Shown here piece after piece: positions 7,559-16,045 of a stretch of DNA of 64,000 nt (within the stretch, counting starts at the first letter, position 1; each line of letters opens with the position of its first letter). The position numbers and the translations under genes are program-made. Under the pieces are notes generated by a model. The model was not told the DNA's origin. It searched no databases and saw nothing but the letters and a program-made list of their open reading frames with translations. The stretch covers positions 5,146,001-5,210,000 of the forward strand of contig NZ_CP011114.1 of NCBI RefSeq assembly GCF_000993825.1, in the 5' to 3' direction. This stretch comes from Paenibacillus durus ATCC 35681. GTDB lineage: Bacteria > Bacillota > Bacilli > Paenibacillales > Paenibacillaceae.

Positions 7559-8887
7559 ATGATTCAAGGATCGTTATTTGATGACGAGTATGATCAGGGA
7601 CGGCCTTTAGCAAATCGGGTACGTCCACAAAATCTAGAAGAATTTGTAGGTCAAAAACATTTGCTTGAGCCCGGAAAAGTATTACGTGAAATGATTGAGA
7701 ATGATCAAGTTTCGTCTATGATTTTTTGGGGGCCACCAGGAGTGGGAAAGACTACGTTAGCTAAAATAATTGCCAATCAAACCCAATCTAAATTTATTGA
7801 TTTTAGCGCTGTAACTAGCGGTATCAAAGATATTCGTAATGTCATGAAAGAAGCTGAAGAAAACAGGCAATTAGGCGAGAAAACACTTTTATTTATTGAT
7901 GAAATTCATCGTTTTAACAAAGCACAGCAGGATGCCTTTCTGCCTTATGTGGAAAAAGGAAGCATTATATTGATTGGAGCAACAACCGAAAATCCATCGT
8001 TTGAAGTAAATTCAGCCTTGCTTTCTCGTAGTAAAGTATTTGTTCTTCATCAGCTCAATCATGCAGATATTTTAGAGCTATTGCAAAAAGCATTAGCAAA
8101 CCCGAAAGGGTTTAATAATCAATCGATTGAGATCGAAGACGGCGTTTTATCAGCGATTGCTGAATATTGCGATGGAGATGCCAGAGTAGCTTTAAACACA
8201 CTAGAAATGGCTGTATTACACGGGAAAAAATCAGATGGAGCAATTGTAGTGAATAAAAACGATTTAGTACAAATGTTAAATCGCAAGTCATTGTTATATG
8301 ATAAAAATGGTGAGGAACATTATAACATCATATCTGCTTTGCATAAGTCGATGAGAAATAGTGATGTTAATGCTGCAATTTACTGGTTATCGCGCATGTT
8401 GGAGTCTGGAGAAGATCCATTATTTATTGCTCGAAGATTGGTCAGATTTGCAAGTGAAGACGTTGGTTTAGCAGACAACCGAGCTTTGGAGATAGCAGTA
8501 GCTGTATTCCAGGCTTGCCAGTTCATTGGTATGCCGGAGTGCGATGTACATCTAACCCAAGCTGTCATTTATCTCGCCTTGGCCCCGAAGTCCAACGCAG
8601 CTTATTTGGCCTATAGAGCTGCCAAAAAAGACGCCCTGCATTCCATAAATGAACCCGTTCCCTTACAATTACGAAATGCTCCGACTAAATTGATGAAAGA
8701 ACTAAATTACGGGAAAGGTTATAAATATGCCCATGATACCCAAGAAAAATTAACAATGATGCAGACAATGCCAGATTCTCTCATCGGACGGGAATATTAC
8801 CACCCCACTATACAAGGATCTGAAATGAATTTTAAACAACGGATGGAAGAAATTTCAGCATGGTATGCAAGCACCAAAGAAACCTAA
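7559..8887 (+). CDS. rarA: Replication-associated recombination protein A (RarA/MgsA, AAA+ ATPase)
   Basis: 442 residues. RarA is a hexameric AAA+ ATPase related to clamp loaders that acts at stalled replication forks. The Walker A motif GPPGVGKTT is at 58-66, Walker B LLFIDEIHRF near 111-120, and sensor 1 IGATTENPSF follows. The C-terminal tetramerisation region, including EDVGLADNRAL and the AYRAAKKD stretch, is complete. The start has GAGGAAGTG upstream. Length is usual for Bacillales RarA. It lies in the AT-rich segment, so it may be a second, acquired copy; the window does not show another. Confidence 0.93.
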   Translation: MIQGSLFDDEYDQGRPLANRVRPQNLEEFVGQKHLLEPGKVLREMIENDQVSSMIFWGPPGVGKTTLAKIIANQTQSKFIDFSAVTSGIKDIRNVMKEAEENRQLGEKTLLFIDEIHRFNKAQQDAFLPYVEKGSIILIGATTENPSFEVNSALLSRSKVFVLHQLNHADILELLQKALANPKGFNNQSIEIEDGVLSAIAEYCDGDARVALNTLEMAVLHGKKSDGAIVVNKNDLVQMLNRKSLLYDKNGEEHYNIISALHKSMRNSDVNAAIYWLSRMLESGEDPLFIARRLVRFASEDVGLADNRALEIAVAVFQACQFIGMPECDVHLTQAVIYLALAPKSNAAYLAYRAAKKDALHSINEPVPLQLRNAPTKLMKELNYGKGYKYAHDTQEKLTMMQTMPDSLIGREYYHPTIQGSEMNFKQRMEEISAWYASTKET

Positions 8888-8932
8888 TTGCGTTTAATGT
8901 ATAGATGATCCAAAGAATCGAGGTAATTCGAC

Positions 8933-9280
8933 ATGACAATAGAAGAAATTACGGAGCATTGCTTATCATACCCAAGTTCATATGAAGATCACCCTTTTGG
9001 AGACGGATGGACTGCGATGCGACATCAAGGGAACAAGAAAATTTTTGCCTTGATATACAATCATGATGGGCGTCTTTGCGTCAACCTAAAATGCCCCCCT
9101 GATCATGCTGATTTTTTACGAAAAGCGTTTGAAGAGGTAAAACCTGGTTATCACATGAACAAGGAACATTGGAATACAGTAATATTAGATGGTGATCTAC
9201 CAGAAGATGAAATTCACGATATGGTGCATCATAGCTTCGAATTGACCAAGCCAAAACGCTCCAAAAAACATACTAGCTAG
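8933..9280 (+). CDS. YjbR/MmcQ-family protein
   Basis: 115 residues, one YjbR-like domain (double-wing, CyaY-like fold). Typical features are an N-terminal helix ending YPSSYEDHPF, the strand VNLKCPPDHADFLR, and KPGYHMNKEHWNTVILDG. The family is annotated as a MmcQ-like DNA-binding protein, though biochemical evidence is thin. A close paralogue with two nonsense codons lies at 11759-12094, showing local duplication. It sits between rarA and a MaoC-like gene, all reading the same way. Confidence 0.85.
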   Translation: MTIEEITEHCLSYPSSYEDHPFGDGWTAMRHQGNKKIFALIYNHDGRLCVNLKCPPDHADFLRKAFEEVKPGYHMNKEHWNTVILDGDLPEDEIHDMVHHSFELTKPKRSKKHTS

Positions 9281-9315
9281 AGAATAAATCTCTGATCTGT
9301 TTCGAGAGGTGTAAT

Positions 9316-9741
9316 ATGAAGTTTAATGAATTCTTTGTAGGGCAGCGGTTTGAGACTGATTCTATAAAAGTAACCAAAGAAAAAATTATGGAATTTGCAT
9401 CTGAATTTGATCCTCAGTACATGCATTTGGATGAGAAGAAAACTCAGGAAGGCATGTTTGGAGGAATTATTGCTTCAGGAATCCAAACATTAGCCCTAAC
9501 ATTTAAACTATGGGTAGAGTATGGTTTATACGGTGAAGATGTAGTGGCCGGCACTGCTATGGACAATATCCGATTTATAAAACCTGTATACCCTGATGAT
9601 GAGTTACATGTAGTTGTTGAAGTCATTAGTCTAGAAGATAACCGAAAGAATACAGGAATTGTAACTGTGAATTTATCTACTTTTAATCATACAACTCAAA
9701 AAGTTTTTGAAGGGAATCTTTCCGTGATAATAAAAAAATAA
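9316..9741 (+). CDS. MaoC-family (hot-dog fold) dehydratase-like protein
   Basis: 141 residues. It shows the (R)-specific enoyl-CoA hydratase pattern: [20 protein letters not shown], with the catalytic Asp and His in FDPQYMH, then [14 protein letters not shown] and an [13 protein letters not shown] strand. The presumed reaction is hydration of a 2-enoyl thioester, but the substrate cannot be read from sequence. The start has GAGAGG upstream. An IS630 remnant begins within 20 bases of its stop codon, so the C-terminus may mark an old breakpoint; the length is still normal. Confidence 0.85.
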   Translation: MKFNEFFVGQRFETDSIKVTKEKIMEFASEFDPQYMHLDEKKTQEGMFGGIIASGIQTLALTFKLWVEYGLYGEDVVAGTAMDNIRFIKPVYPDDELHVVVEVISLEDNRKNTGIVTVNLSTFNHTTQKVFEGNLSVIIKK

Positions 9742-9756
9742 CGTAGTCTTTTCGAG

Positions 9757-10236
9757 CTTCATTCAATAGTTGGTACGGTTTTTCGTCCATGCAGATCACA
9801 GGACAGGATGGGTCATAGGGCAACAGGTAAAGCTCAAGCACATCTTCCATCGCGGCGACAAACGCGGCATTCTGCTCTGGTGGAATACACCAGCATCTAC
9901 GAAGATGGGGTTTGAGTTCGTTTTTTTAAAATACGGTCCACGGTATCGTAAGAAATGCTGTCGATGTAGTTCAGTTCTACGGCTTTGTCGGCAAGCATCC
10001 GCAGCGACCAGCGGCTTTTCCCCTCTGGAGGTGTGCTGCAGCTCAGCGTAACGCTTCCGGACCAAATGCACGGTGTTGGTATGAATGGTTAGCCGCTCGG
10101 CGATTTCGGCATCGGAGAGTTTGCCGCCAGCTCGGTTTTCATCGGTCCATAGCAGGATTTGAGCACGTCTTAAGGAACGTGCCGCTACCTTTCCTTTGCT
10201 ATTCAATTGGATTAAGTAGCCATAAGAAAGTAGGGG
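9757..10236 (-). pseudogene. IS630-family transposase remnant
   Basis: Minus-strand translation in two frames matches the intact element at 62619-63759. One part gives [18 protein letters not shown] and [14 protein letters not shown]. After an internal loss of about 40 codons another gives [16 protein letters not shown]. The remnant ends just after the DEKPYQLL catalytic region, so most of the DDE domain is gone. No terminal repeat is left. It keeps the same run of seven A residues (T on the plus strand, 9921-9927) seen at the ORF junction of the intact copy. Confidence 0.85.
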
Positions 10237-10245
10237 CAAATAACT

Positions 10246-11058
10246 ATGAATACGATGTTTAGGATAGGAGAAATTTCAAAATTATTTGGTATTCCGCAAC
10301 AAACCTTAAGGTATTACGATAAAATTGGGCTTTTTTCTCCAGCACACGTTAATCAAGAAACAGGATATCGTTATTACACACTCAGTCAATTACAACAATT
10401 GCACCATATTAAAATTTTAAAAAGCATTAATCTGTCCATCTCAGAAATAAAGGATTTGGGTGGGGATGATTGGGATTTAAACAAACTGGACATATTGTAT
10501 TCAGCACAGATTGACCAAATTGAACGAAGCATCAAGGAATTAACTAAATTAAAAAGGGGAATCCAGACAAGACAAGGCATTTTTAAGACCCTGAGATCAC
10601 ATCCGAAAAATGAGATTATGACTTCTGAATTTCAAGAAAGGATTATTTATAGTAAAGCTGTGAATGTCTTCTCAACAAGAGACCAGGAAACAGAGTACTA
10701 CAAATCGTTCATCTCATTACCAAACTCCTTAGATTATATTAATGTAAGTCCAGGATTTATTGTGGAAAAACCCCAATTTCTAAAAAACCAATTTCTTGCA
10801 TCTTATTTGTTTCTTGAAGATCCTTCAATTGTACCAGAAGGTTTCAAAGAAATTCGTTTGTCAAAAGGAATTTATTGTTCCTTATACATTGAGGATAGCT
10901 ACTCAAAATCAAAAACATATTACAGGAAATTTAAGGATTTCATAAATAACAACAACATTACATTACTTAGTGATGTTTATGAGTTTTGCTATACTGTACT
11001 ACCTAATAACAAGAACGACAACAGTTCATGGGGGATAGTCGCTCAAATTAATCCTTGA
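10246..11058 (+). CDS. MerR-family transcriptional regulator (BltR/BmrR type)
   Basis: 270 residues. The N-terminal winged helix-turn-helix reads FRIGEISKLFGIPQQTLRYY, with YRYYTLSQLQQLHHI following; a dimerisation coiled coil spans roughly 75-110. The C-terminal half resembles the GyrI-like drug-binding domains of Blt/Bmr activators. MerR proteins usually activate a promoter with a 19-bp spacer next to their own gene. The likely target is the adjacent flavodoxin-like quinone reductase at 11123, only 64 bases downstream. The start is ATG 10246 (or 10255), immediately after the IS630 remnant. Confidence 0.88.
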   Translation: MNTMFRIGEISKLFGIPQQTLRYYDKIGLFSPAHVNQETGYRYYTLSQLQQLHHIKILKSINLSISEIKDLGGDDWDLNKLDILYSAQIDQIERSIKELTKLKRGIQTRQGIFKTLRSHPKNEIMTSEFQERIIYSKAVNVFSTRDQETEYYKSFISLPNSLDYINVSPGFIVEKPQFLKNQFLASYLFLEDPSIVPEGFKEIRLSKGIYCSLYIEDSYSKSKTYYRKFKDFINNNNITLLSDVYEFCYTVLPNNKNDNSSWGIVAQINP

Positions 11059-11122
11059 CTCTACAATGTTTGTAGGGTTTAACCTTTCATTAAACCGCAA
11101 AGAAAGGATGTATAAAAACATA

Positions 11123-11716
11123 ATGAAAGTGCTAATTGTTGTAGCTCACCCCAGAAATGATTCCTTAACTATGATTATTGCGAAGCGATTAATTAGCGGT
11201 ATTGAAGCAGCTGGTAACAAATATGAATTGTTAGACCTATACCAAGAAAAGTTTAACCCTGTTCTGCTAAGCCCAGACGAACCTGATTGGAATAATCCAG
11301 ATAAGGAATACTCCGATGAGGTCGTTCGTGAGATGCATAGAATTAAATCCAGCGATGCTCTTGTCTTTGTATTTCCGGTGTGGTGGTATAGTGTTCCCGC
11401 CATTATGAAGGGTTACCTTGATCGGGTTTGGAATTTTGGTTTTGCATATGGAGACTCAAAAAAGCTTCCGGTACAGCAAATTAGATGGATTGCTTTAACT
11501 GGGTTTACGCAAGCGAAATTAGAAAAACGTAATTATCATCAAATGATGGAGCATTACTTTAACATCGGCTTAGCCGGCTTTGTTGGTGTGGGAGATTCAA
11601 AAGTACATTTTATGACAAACACTTTAGGGGAATTTGATGATCATGTTGAGCAGAACAAAGAAATTCTCTTTAATAATCATCTTGATGAGGCTTATAAAAT
11701 TGGATTTCAGTTATAA
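11123..11716 (+). CDS. NAD(P)H-dependent quinone oxidoreductase (flavodoxin-like fold)
   Basis: 197 residues from the ATG at 11123 (MKVLIVVAHPRNDS). An in-frame ATG at 11108 is also possible, since GAAAGG lies right before it. The family (MdaB/YwrO/KefF-like) binds FMN or FAD and carries out two-electron reduction of quinones. Visible are the first strand and phosphate loop VVAHPRNDSLT, and the central VFPVWWYSVPAIMKGYLDRV motif that contacts the isoalloxazine ring. It follows a MerR-type regulator and is probably its target, in the manner of an electrophile-inducible detoxification pair. Confidence 0.85.
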   Translation: MKVLIVVAHPRNDSLTMIIAKRLISGIEAAGNKYELLDLYQEKFNPVLLSPDEPDWNNPDKEYSDEVVREMHRIKSSDALVFVFPVWWYSVPAIMKGYLDRVWNFGFAYGDSKKLPVQQIRWIALTGFTQAKLEKRNYHQMMEHYFNIGLAGFVGVGDSKVHFMTNTLGEFDDHVEQNKEILFNNHLDEAYKIGFQL

Positions 11717-11758
11717 ATAATATTTACTCTTACTCGAAGTGACTTGGGAGGGCTGCAA

Positions 11759-12094
11759 ATGACATTAGAAGAGATTATAGAGTATTGTTTGTCTTATCTA
11801 AACTCATAAGAGAGTCATCCATTTGGAAATGGATGGACTGCGATTCGCCATAAAGGAAGTACAAAATTATTTGCTCTCATTACAGAGTATGATGGCCATT
11901 TAATTGTAAACCTTAAATGCGCCCCTGAACGTTCCGAACTACTGAGACAACAATATGTAGAAATTTTGCCTGCTTATCACATGAATAAAGAGCACTAGAA
12001 TACTGTCATTTTGGATGGCGAACTAGAAAAAGAGGACATATACAATATGGTCAAACATAGTTTCGAATTAACTAAGCCGAAAAGACCTAAATAA
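11759..12094 (+). pseudogene. YjbR/MmcQ-family pseudogene (two nonsense codons)
   Basis: The reading frame from ATG 11759 (AGGG upstream) aligns along its whole length with the intact paralogue at 8933. It is interrupted by TAA at 11807-11809, where the paralogue has Tyr, and by TAG at 11996-11998, where the paralogue has Trp. No frameshift is needed. The remaining sequence (HPFGNGWTAIRHKG, NLKCAPERSELLR, KHSFELTKPKRPK) is well kept, so decay is recent. It is a duplicate that lost function after divergence. Confidence 0.9.
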
Positions 12095-12151
12095 ATGACA
12101 GCTAAGCTTGAAAAAATGTAATAGATGCATTGGGAGTGTGAAACAAAAGTG

Positions 12152-13091
12152 ATGTATTTGCAATTGAGTAAAGTTACCTTCTCAATAGGGGAATAAAGAG
12201 ATACACTGGTACGGTTTAATTCTTGGTATGGCTGCGTTAGATGGGTTGCTATTCGTAATCCATGAAGGCAAGCGGAAATTTAATATTCCTCAGGAATTAT
12301 TCATGGACATGCTTTTGTTAGGATTACCTTCTGCTATCATTGGTGCTCGTATATATTATGTAGCATTTAAATGGGAAGATTACAGAGATAACTTCTGGGG
12401 AGTTTTTAAAATATGGAATGGCGGTATTGCAATCTTTGGTGCATTAATAGGTGCGATTATATTCGCTATTATTTTTTTTCGGCGAAAAGGGCATAACTTC
12501 TGGCGCATGGTCGATATTTGTGCGCCTGGGTTAATTGTAGGCCAATTGATTGGTCGATGGGGAAACTTTGTTAATCAGGAAGCTTACGGCGGAACTGTAG
12601 AAGAGTCTTTCCTCCAAGACAAGCTGCATTTGCCTGACTTCGTTGTCAATCAGATGAATATTGACGGAGTATTTCATCATCCTACGTTTCTGTATGAATC
12701 TTTCTGGAATTTGGTTGGCCTGGTTTTGTTGCTGATCTTGCGGAGACAAAAGTTTTTGCGATCTGGCGAACTATTTATGTCTTATTTCATTTGGTATTCC
12801 ATCGGGCGTTTCTTCATCGAGGCATTGCACACAGACAGCTTGGGCTTTCAGGCTCCACACTGGCTCGCTTATGTGGTTAACGGATTGTGGTCGCCGATGA
12901 CGTCCTTCGGTTTTAAACAAGGATATCTTGATCCTGTTTATGGAAACGTAAGAATTTCGCAATTATTGGCTATCGCCATAATTATTATTGCAGTAACATT
13001 CATTGTCGTAAGACGAGTCACTGGTAAAGCTGATGAACGTTACAGTGACCCGATTGTATCAAATAAGGTGGCACCAACACGTACTTTATAA
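12152..13091 (+). pseudogene. lgt: Prolipoprotein diacylglyceryl transferase with a 5' frameshift
   Basis: Lgt transfers diacylglycerol to the lipobox cysteine of prelipoproteins in the membrane. From ATG 12152 the frame reads MYLQLSKVTFSIG, then hits TAA at 12194. Dropping one G from the GGGG run at 12188-12191 restores NKEIHWYGLILGMAALDG and the full enzyme, including GRWGNFVNQEAYG. The conserved HWYG segment is thus cut off from the ribosome start. Translation from Met 12228 would give 287 residues without the first membrane segment. It is either a real lesion or a homopolymer sequencing error. Multi-pass membrane protein; probably a second copy in the cell. Confidence 0.78.
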
Positions 13092-13155
13092 CTGGTGGTA
13101 TTCGTGGGAATTGCAGAAGGCATTAAAGTAGCACAATGTTCGTTTTGTGGCCAAT

Positions 13156-13243
13156 GAACAAGGCGAGTTCATCTCTTGTTACAAGATCTACTTCCGGGGC
13201 TACCAGGCTGACGGATACACATCCGAGTTGGGCGTAACATTAT
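13156..13243 (+). pseudogene. Truncated coding remnant, family unknown
   Basis: A 29-codon open stretch (NEQGEFISCYKIYFRGYQ and on to GVTL, then TAG) has the look of a protein C-terminus with no start. It may be what is left of a gene cut off during rearrangement. I do not recognise the family. Confidence 0.3.
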
Positions 13244-13266
13244 AGGATAAACATAAAATAAGTTGA

Positions 13267-13296
13267 CCCCGCCGAGTTATCTGGCGGGGCATTTTA
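13267..13296 (+). terminator. Rho-independent terminator
   Basis: CCCCGCC pairs with GGCGGGG around a 9-nt loop, followed by CATTTTAT. It closes the lgt/remnant region. From 13297 to 13407 nothing is evident. Confidence 0.75.
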
Positions 13297-13407
13297 TATA
13301 GCTATTATTCTTGGGCCTTATTGCTCCAATATCCATCTAAATTTCAATCCACGCACTCCATACACAGTGTCACTATAAAATACGCCCCAATTTATAGAAC
13401 GCGCATT

Positions 13408-13625
13408 TTAAATTTCTTTGTTTTCTTCCAATTCAAATACAACTACTTCATGCAAAGGGACATTGAAATGTCGGCACGTTTTTTCTAATACTTCCATAGA
13501 AACATATTGATCCTTCCCAAGTTTCGCGAGTGTTGCAGTAGATAGCCCGAGTGCTTCACGGTATTCAGTCCTGGACATTTCTCTGTCAATAGCAACCTCC
13601 AGAGTGGCTTGTAAGAGAATCCCAT
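13408..13625 (-). pseudogene. Small XRE/Cro-type regulator with a frameshift at its start
   Basis: The minus strand encodes a YozG-like helix-turn-helix protein of about 72 residues: REMSRTEYREALGLSTATLA, then GKDQYVSMEVLEKTCRHFNV and a short tail to TAA at 13408. The only ATG placed properly after AAAGGA (13625) is in a different frame. One missing base in codon 2 or 3 would join them. No ATG, GTG or TTG exists in the correct frame between the upstream TGA and the conserved region, so the gene is probably broken or uses a rare start. Confidence 0.65.
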
Positions 13626-13710
13626 ATTCATGTTCCTTTCATACTGTTTGTTTATGTAATAAAACAATATATTTATAAAAGCAAATAAAATGTTTGACTT
13701 ATTTTTACCA

Positions 13711-13756
13711 TTGCATAAAGAACGAATGTTCGCATATAATACAAACAAACGTTCTT
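13711..13756 (+). promoter_or_regulatory. SOS promoter with LexA box
   Basis: AGAACGAATGTTCGC (13719-13733) fits the Bacillus LexA (DinR) box CGAAC-N4-GTTCG. It lies in the 18-bp spacer between -35 TTGCAT (13711-13716) and -10 TATAAT (13735-13740). A weaker second box, CAAACAAACGTTCT, follows at 13742-13755. LexA binding here would block the promoter until DNA damage. Confidence 0.75.
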
Positions 13757-13774
13757 ATTTTGGAGGCGAACAAT

Positions 13775-13975
13775 GTGAAGATGAGTGTGGGTCACACCAT
13801 CGAAATCGTATATATGGACCGGTCCGGAAAGATTACGCAGCGGAAGATCGAGGTCAAGGGTATCCGCGACGGCCGGATTCGGGCGACCTGCCTTACAACC
13901 GGCGCGCCGCGCGTGTTTTTGGCGAGCAGCATCCTCGCCTGGCAGCCGGCGGGAACGCGGCATGCTGTCGGATAG
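13775..13975 (+). CDS. Small WYL-like protein under SOS-type control
   Basis: 66 residues from GTG 13775, which has GGAGG eight bases upstream; the in-frame ATG at 13781 is too far. The sequence (IEIVYMDRSGKITQRKIEV, then RVFLASSILAWQP) resembles the beta-rich core of WYL domains, without a DNA-binding part. Similar small proteins seem to be common in Paenibacillus, but no function is known to me. The LexA box in its promoter suggests induction on DNA damage. Its base composition is GC-rich again, so the right edge of the AT-rich segment lies between 13650 and 13775. Confidence 0.75.
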   Translation: MKMSVGHTIEIVYMDRSGKITQRKIEVKGIRDGRIRATCLTTGAPRVFLASSILAWQPAGTRHAVG

Positions 13976-14231
13976 CGTACGTAAAATCCTGACTGACCAT
14001 GTAGTGGTAAGCCGGAGATCGGTAAATCTATGATTTTATACCTATGACAAAATCACCAACCCCCGCTCCAAGGCCCGAAAGTATGATGAAAATCTGATTC
14101 TTATTAACTATTTCCGATAAATATCCGATTAATTAATAGAAAGGGAAAAATAGGATGGTTGCTTTTTATCTGCAATTATGCTGTGAAAGTTGAGTTACAT
14201 AAGTTCAAAATTATGTTAAGGTGGGGTTGTA

Positions 14232-15116
14232 GTGAATAAGTTATTCAAGTCTGTTATGTGTTTGGTTGTGATGGTAGTACTGTTATTCCCTGTAAGTGCG
14301 TTTGCGGCCGATAAGAAGCTGGAGTCGGTTGTGGATTTTACCGGCTTTAATACTACATTGACTGTCGGTGAGACCGCTGGTTTTAGCTCGCTTATTCATG
14401 TTTCAAGCATGTCGGAGATTGGAGGTTATGACTATGTTCCGGTGTCTTCCGATACTTCGGTGCTTCAGGTGGAGCCGATATCAACGTATTATTCACATAT
14501 TCATGCGGTTGGAGCCGGTACAGCGACTTTGACGGTTGACGTAGGGCATGGGTATGCACCGTACACTGTAACGATTAAAGTGGTGGGTTCCCAAGACAGC
14601 GTAAATCATTCTGCCGAGGACAGTACCAATAATGATCCCGTGGATTATACCGCCTCGGACGATTACTATGGGACAGACGGAGATTATACAGATGGTGACG
14701 CTAATGAAGTGATGCTTGATGCCTTGATTAAATATCTTAACCAAATGGCACTGTTGGAGAAGTATGAGAAGTCAGCATTATCGGCGTACAACAAGTATCG
14801 GGTAGTGACTCCGTCCAACCGTAAGCAAGCTTTTTTAGCGTTCAACAACGTGATCGTCCCCAATTACACCAAACTTGTAGTGGGCGTAAAAAAGGTTGTG
14901 CCGTCGAATGAAGAATTGGCTGTCATTCATAGCTATTATCTCTCCGGCGCCAAGCTCCAGCTCGAAGGATTGACCATGATGAAGAGCTCATTATACAGTA
15001 CGAAAATTGACAATAAAAAGTTTGCAAATGCCAATAAGAAGATAGCTGCGGGTATCGCGCTGTTTAACAAGGCCGAGGCAAAAATAAATGAATACACGTC
15101 CAAATACGGCGGTTAA
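14232..15116 (+). CDS. Secreted protein with a bacterial Ig-like (BIG2-like) domain
   Basis: 294 residues. A Sec signal peptide (residues 1-25, LVVMVVLLFPVSAFAA) is followed by a single Ig-like domain, roughly 30-120, with the BIG2-type pattern SSDTSVLQVE and GAGTATLTVDV. An acidic linker rich in D, Y and T (125-155) leads to an all-helical C-terminal domain of about 130 residues that I do not recognise. The start is a GTG with AAGGTGGGG upstream. No cell-wall sorting signal or S-layer domain is present, so the protein is probably released or loosely attached. Confidence 0.75.
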   Translation: MNKLFKSVMCLVVMVVLLFPVSAFAADKKLESVVDFTGFNTTLTVGETAGFSSLIHVSSMSEIGGYDYVPVSSDTSVLQVEPISTYYSHIHAVGAGTATLTVDVGHGYAPYTVTIKVVGSQDSVNHSAEDSTNNDPVDYTASDDYYGTDGDYTDGDANEVMLDALIKYLNQMALLEKYEKSALSAYNKYRVVTPSNRKQAFLAFNNVIVPNYTKLVVGVKKVVPSNEELAVIHSYYLSGAKLQLEGLTMMKSSLYSTKIDNKKFANANKKIAAGIALFNKAEAKINEYTSKYGG

Positions 15117-15155
15117 TCAAACGGCCTCTTCCTGAGCATCTTGGTTAGGCGGAAT

Positions 15156-15195
15156 ATGCGCGGTTTCCCGAAGTTTGGGGCCGCGTTTTTTGTTT
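15156..15195 (+). terminator. Rho-independent terminator after the secreted protein gene
   Basis: GCGCGG and CCGCG flank a loop containing a CCC/GGG pairing, and the stem is followed by TTTTTT. Confidence 0.7.
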
Positions 15196-15322
15196 GGTCA
15201 GGTCCAAATAGCCATAGCGGAAACTCCTTCTATTGTAGGCAATGACTCTTTACAATTTGTATATCAGCAGTTTAGGAAATTTGGCCGGATAGCTTTATTT
15301 AGCGTGACGGGAGGTACCGGAC

Positions 15323-15826
15323 ATGTTTGAATTCGCCAAAAAGAAAAAATCCGCCAGGCTTATCGAGCTTGAGGCTCCATTAAAAGGAAAGACGCTGACG
15401 CTGGCAGAAGTTCCGGACCCGGCATTTTCAGGCGGCACTATAGGGAAAGGGAGAGCGATCCTGCCCTCGGAAGGCAAAGTAACGGCGCCTTGTCCGGGAA
15501 CGGTCGTCCATATAATGGAGAAGAGCAAGCACGCGCTGCTGCTCGAACATGAAACCGGTATTCTGATATTGATTCATGTCGGCATTGAAACGGTATCGTT
15601 AAAGGGAGAAGGCTTTTACTCCTGTGTGAGTGCAGGCGATAAAGTAAGCACCGGCCAGACGCTGCTGGAGTTCAACCTGGATGTCATTGCAAAAGCGGGG
15701 TTGTCCCCGATCACTCCAATTATCATACCTGACGGTCAGGACTTGATTGAAAGTGTGGAGTTGAGCGATGATATGGCCTCCCGGGTGAATGAATCTTTTA
15801 TCCGGATTTGGCTGAAGAATCTATAG
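15323..15826 (+). CDS. crr: PTS glucose-type EIIA component
   Basis: 167 residues, a free-standing EIIA of the glucose family. It takes phosphate from HPr and passes it to a PTS permease EIIB domain. The phosphorylated His is in LIHVGIETV (H85). The partner His is H70 (KSKHALLLEH), with the 15-residue spacing seen in enterobacterial EIIAGlc (H75/H90). The hydrophobic GTVVHIMEKSKH stretch is also typical. GGGAGG lies about 12 bases before the ATG. No permease is next to it, so it probably serves an EIIBC encoded elsewhere. Confidence 0.92.
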   Translation: MFEFAKKKKSARLIELEAPLKGKTLTLAEVPDPAFSGGTIGKGRAILPSEGKVTAPCPGTVVHIMEKSKHALLLEHETGILILIHVGIETVSLKGEGFYSCVSAGDKVSTGQTLLEFNLDVIAKAGLSPITPIIIPDGQDLIESVELSDDMASRVNESFIRIWLKNL

Positions 15827-15867
15827 AAACAAAGGCAGGATGAATATCCTGGCCTATCCACATTACG

Positions 15868-15905
15868 ACGCGGTTTTCCCGGTTTCGGGGACTGCGTTTT
15901 GTATT
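15868..15905 (+). terminator. Rho-independent terminator after crr
   Basis: ACGCGGTTTTCCC and GGGGACTGCGTTTT form an imperfect stem-loop followed by TTTT. Confidence 0.55.
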
Positions 15906-16045
15906 TTTCCGGCATTTATCGGCGCGCTTGGCGGATTACAAGGCTTTTGATTGATTAATTCCTCATTTTTCTGTACAATTTTCAAGATTATTATGAAATC
16001 TTTGCGGCAGCTTATCCTAAAATAATATTCTGGCGTGGTGAAGGA

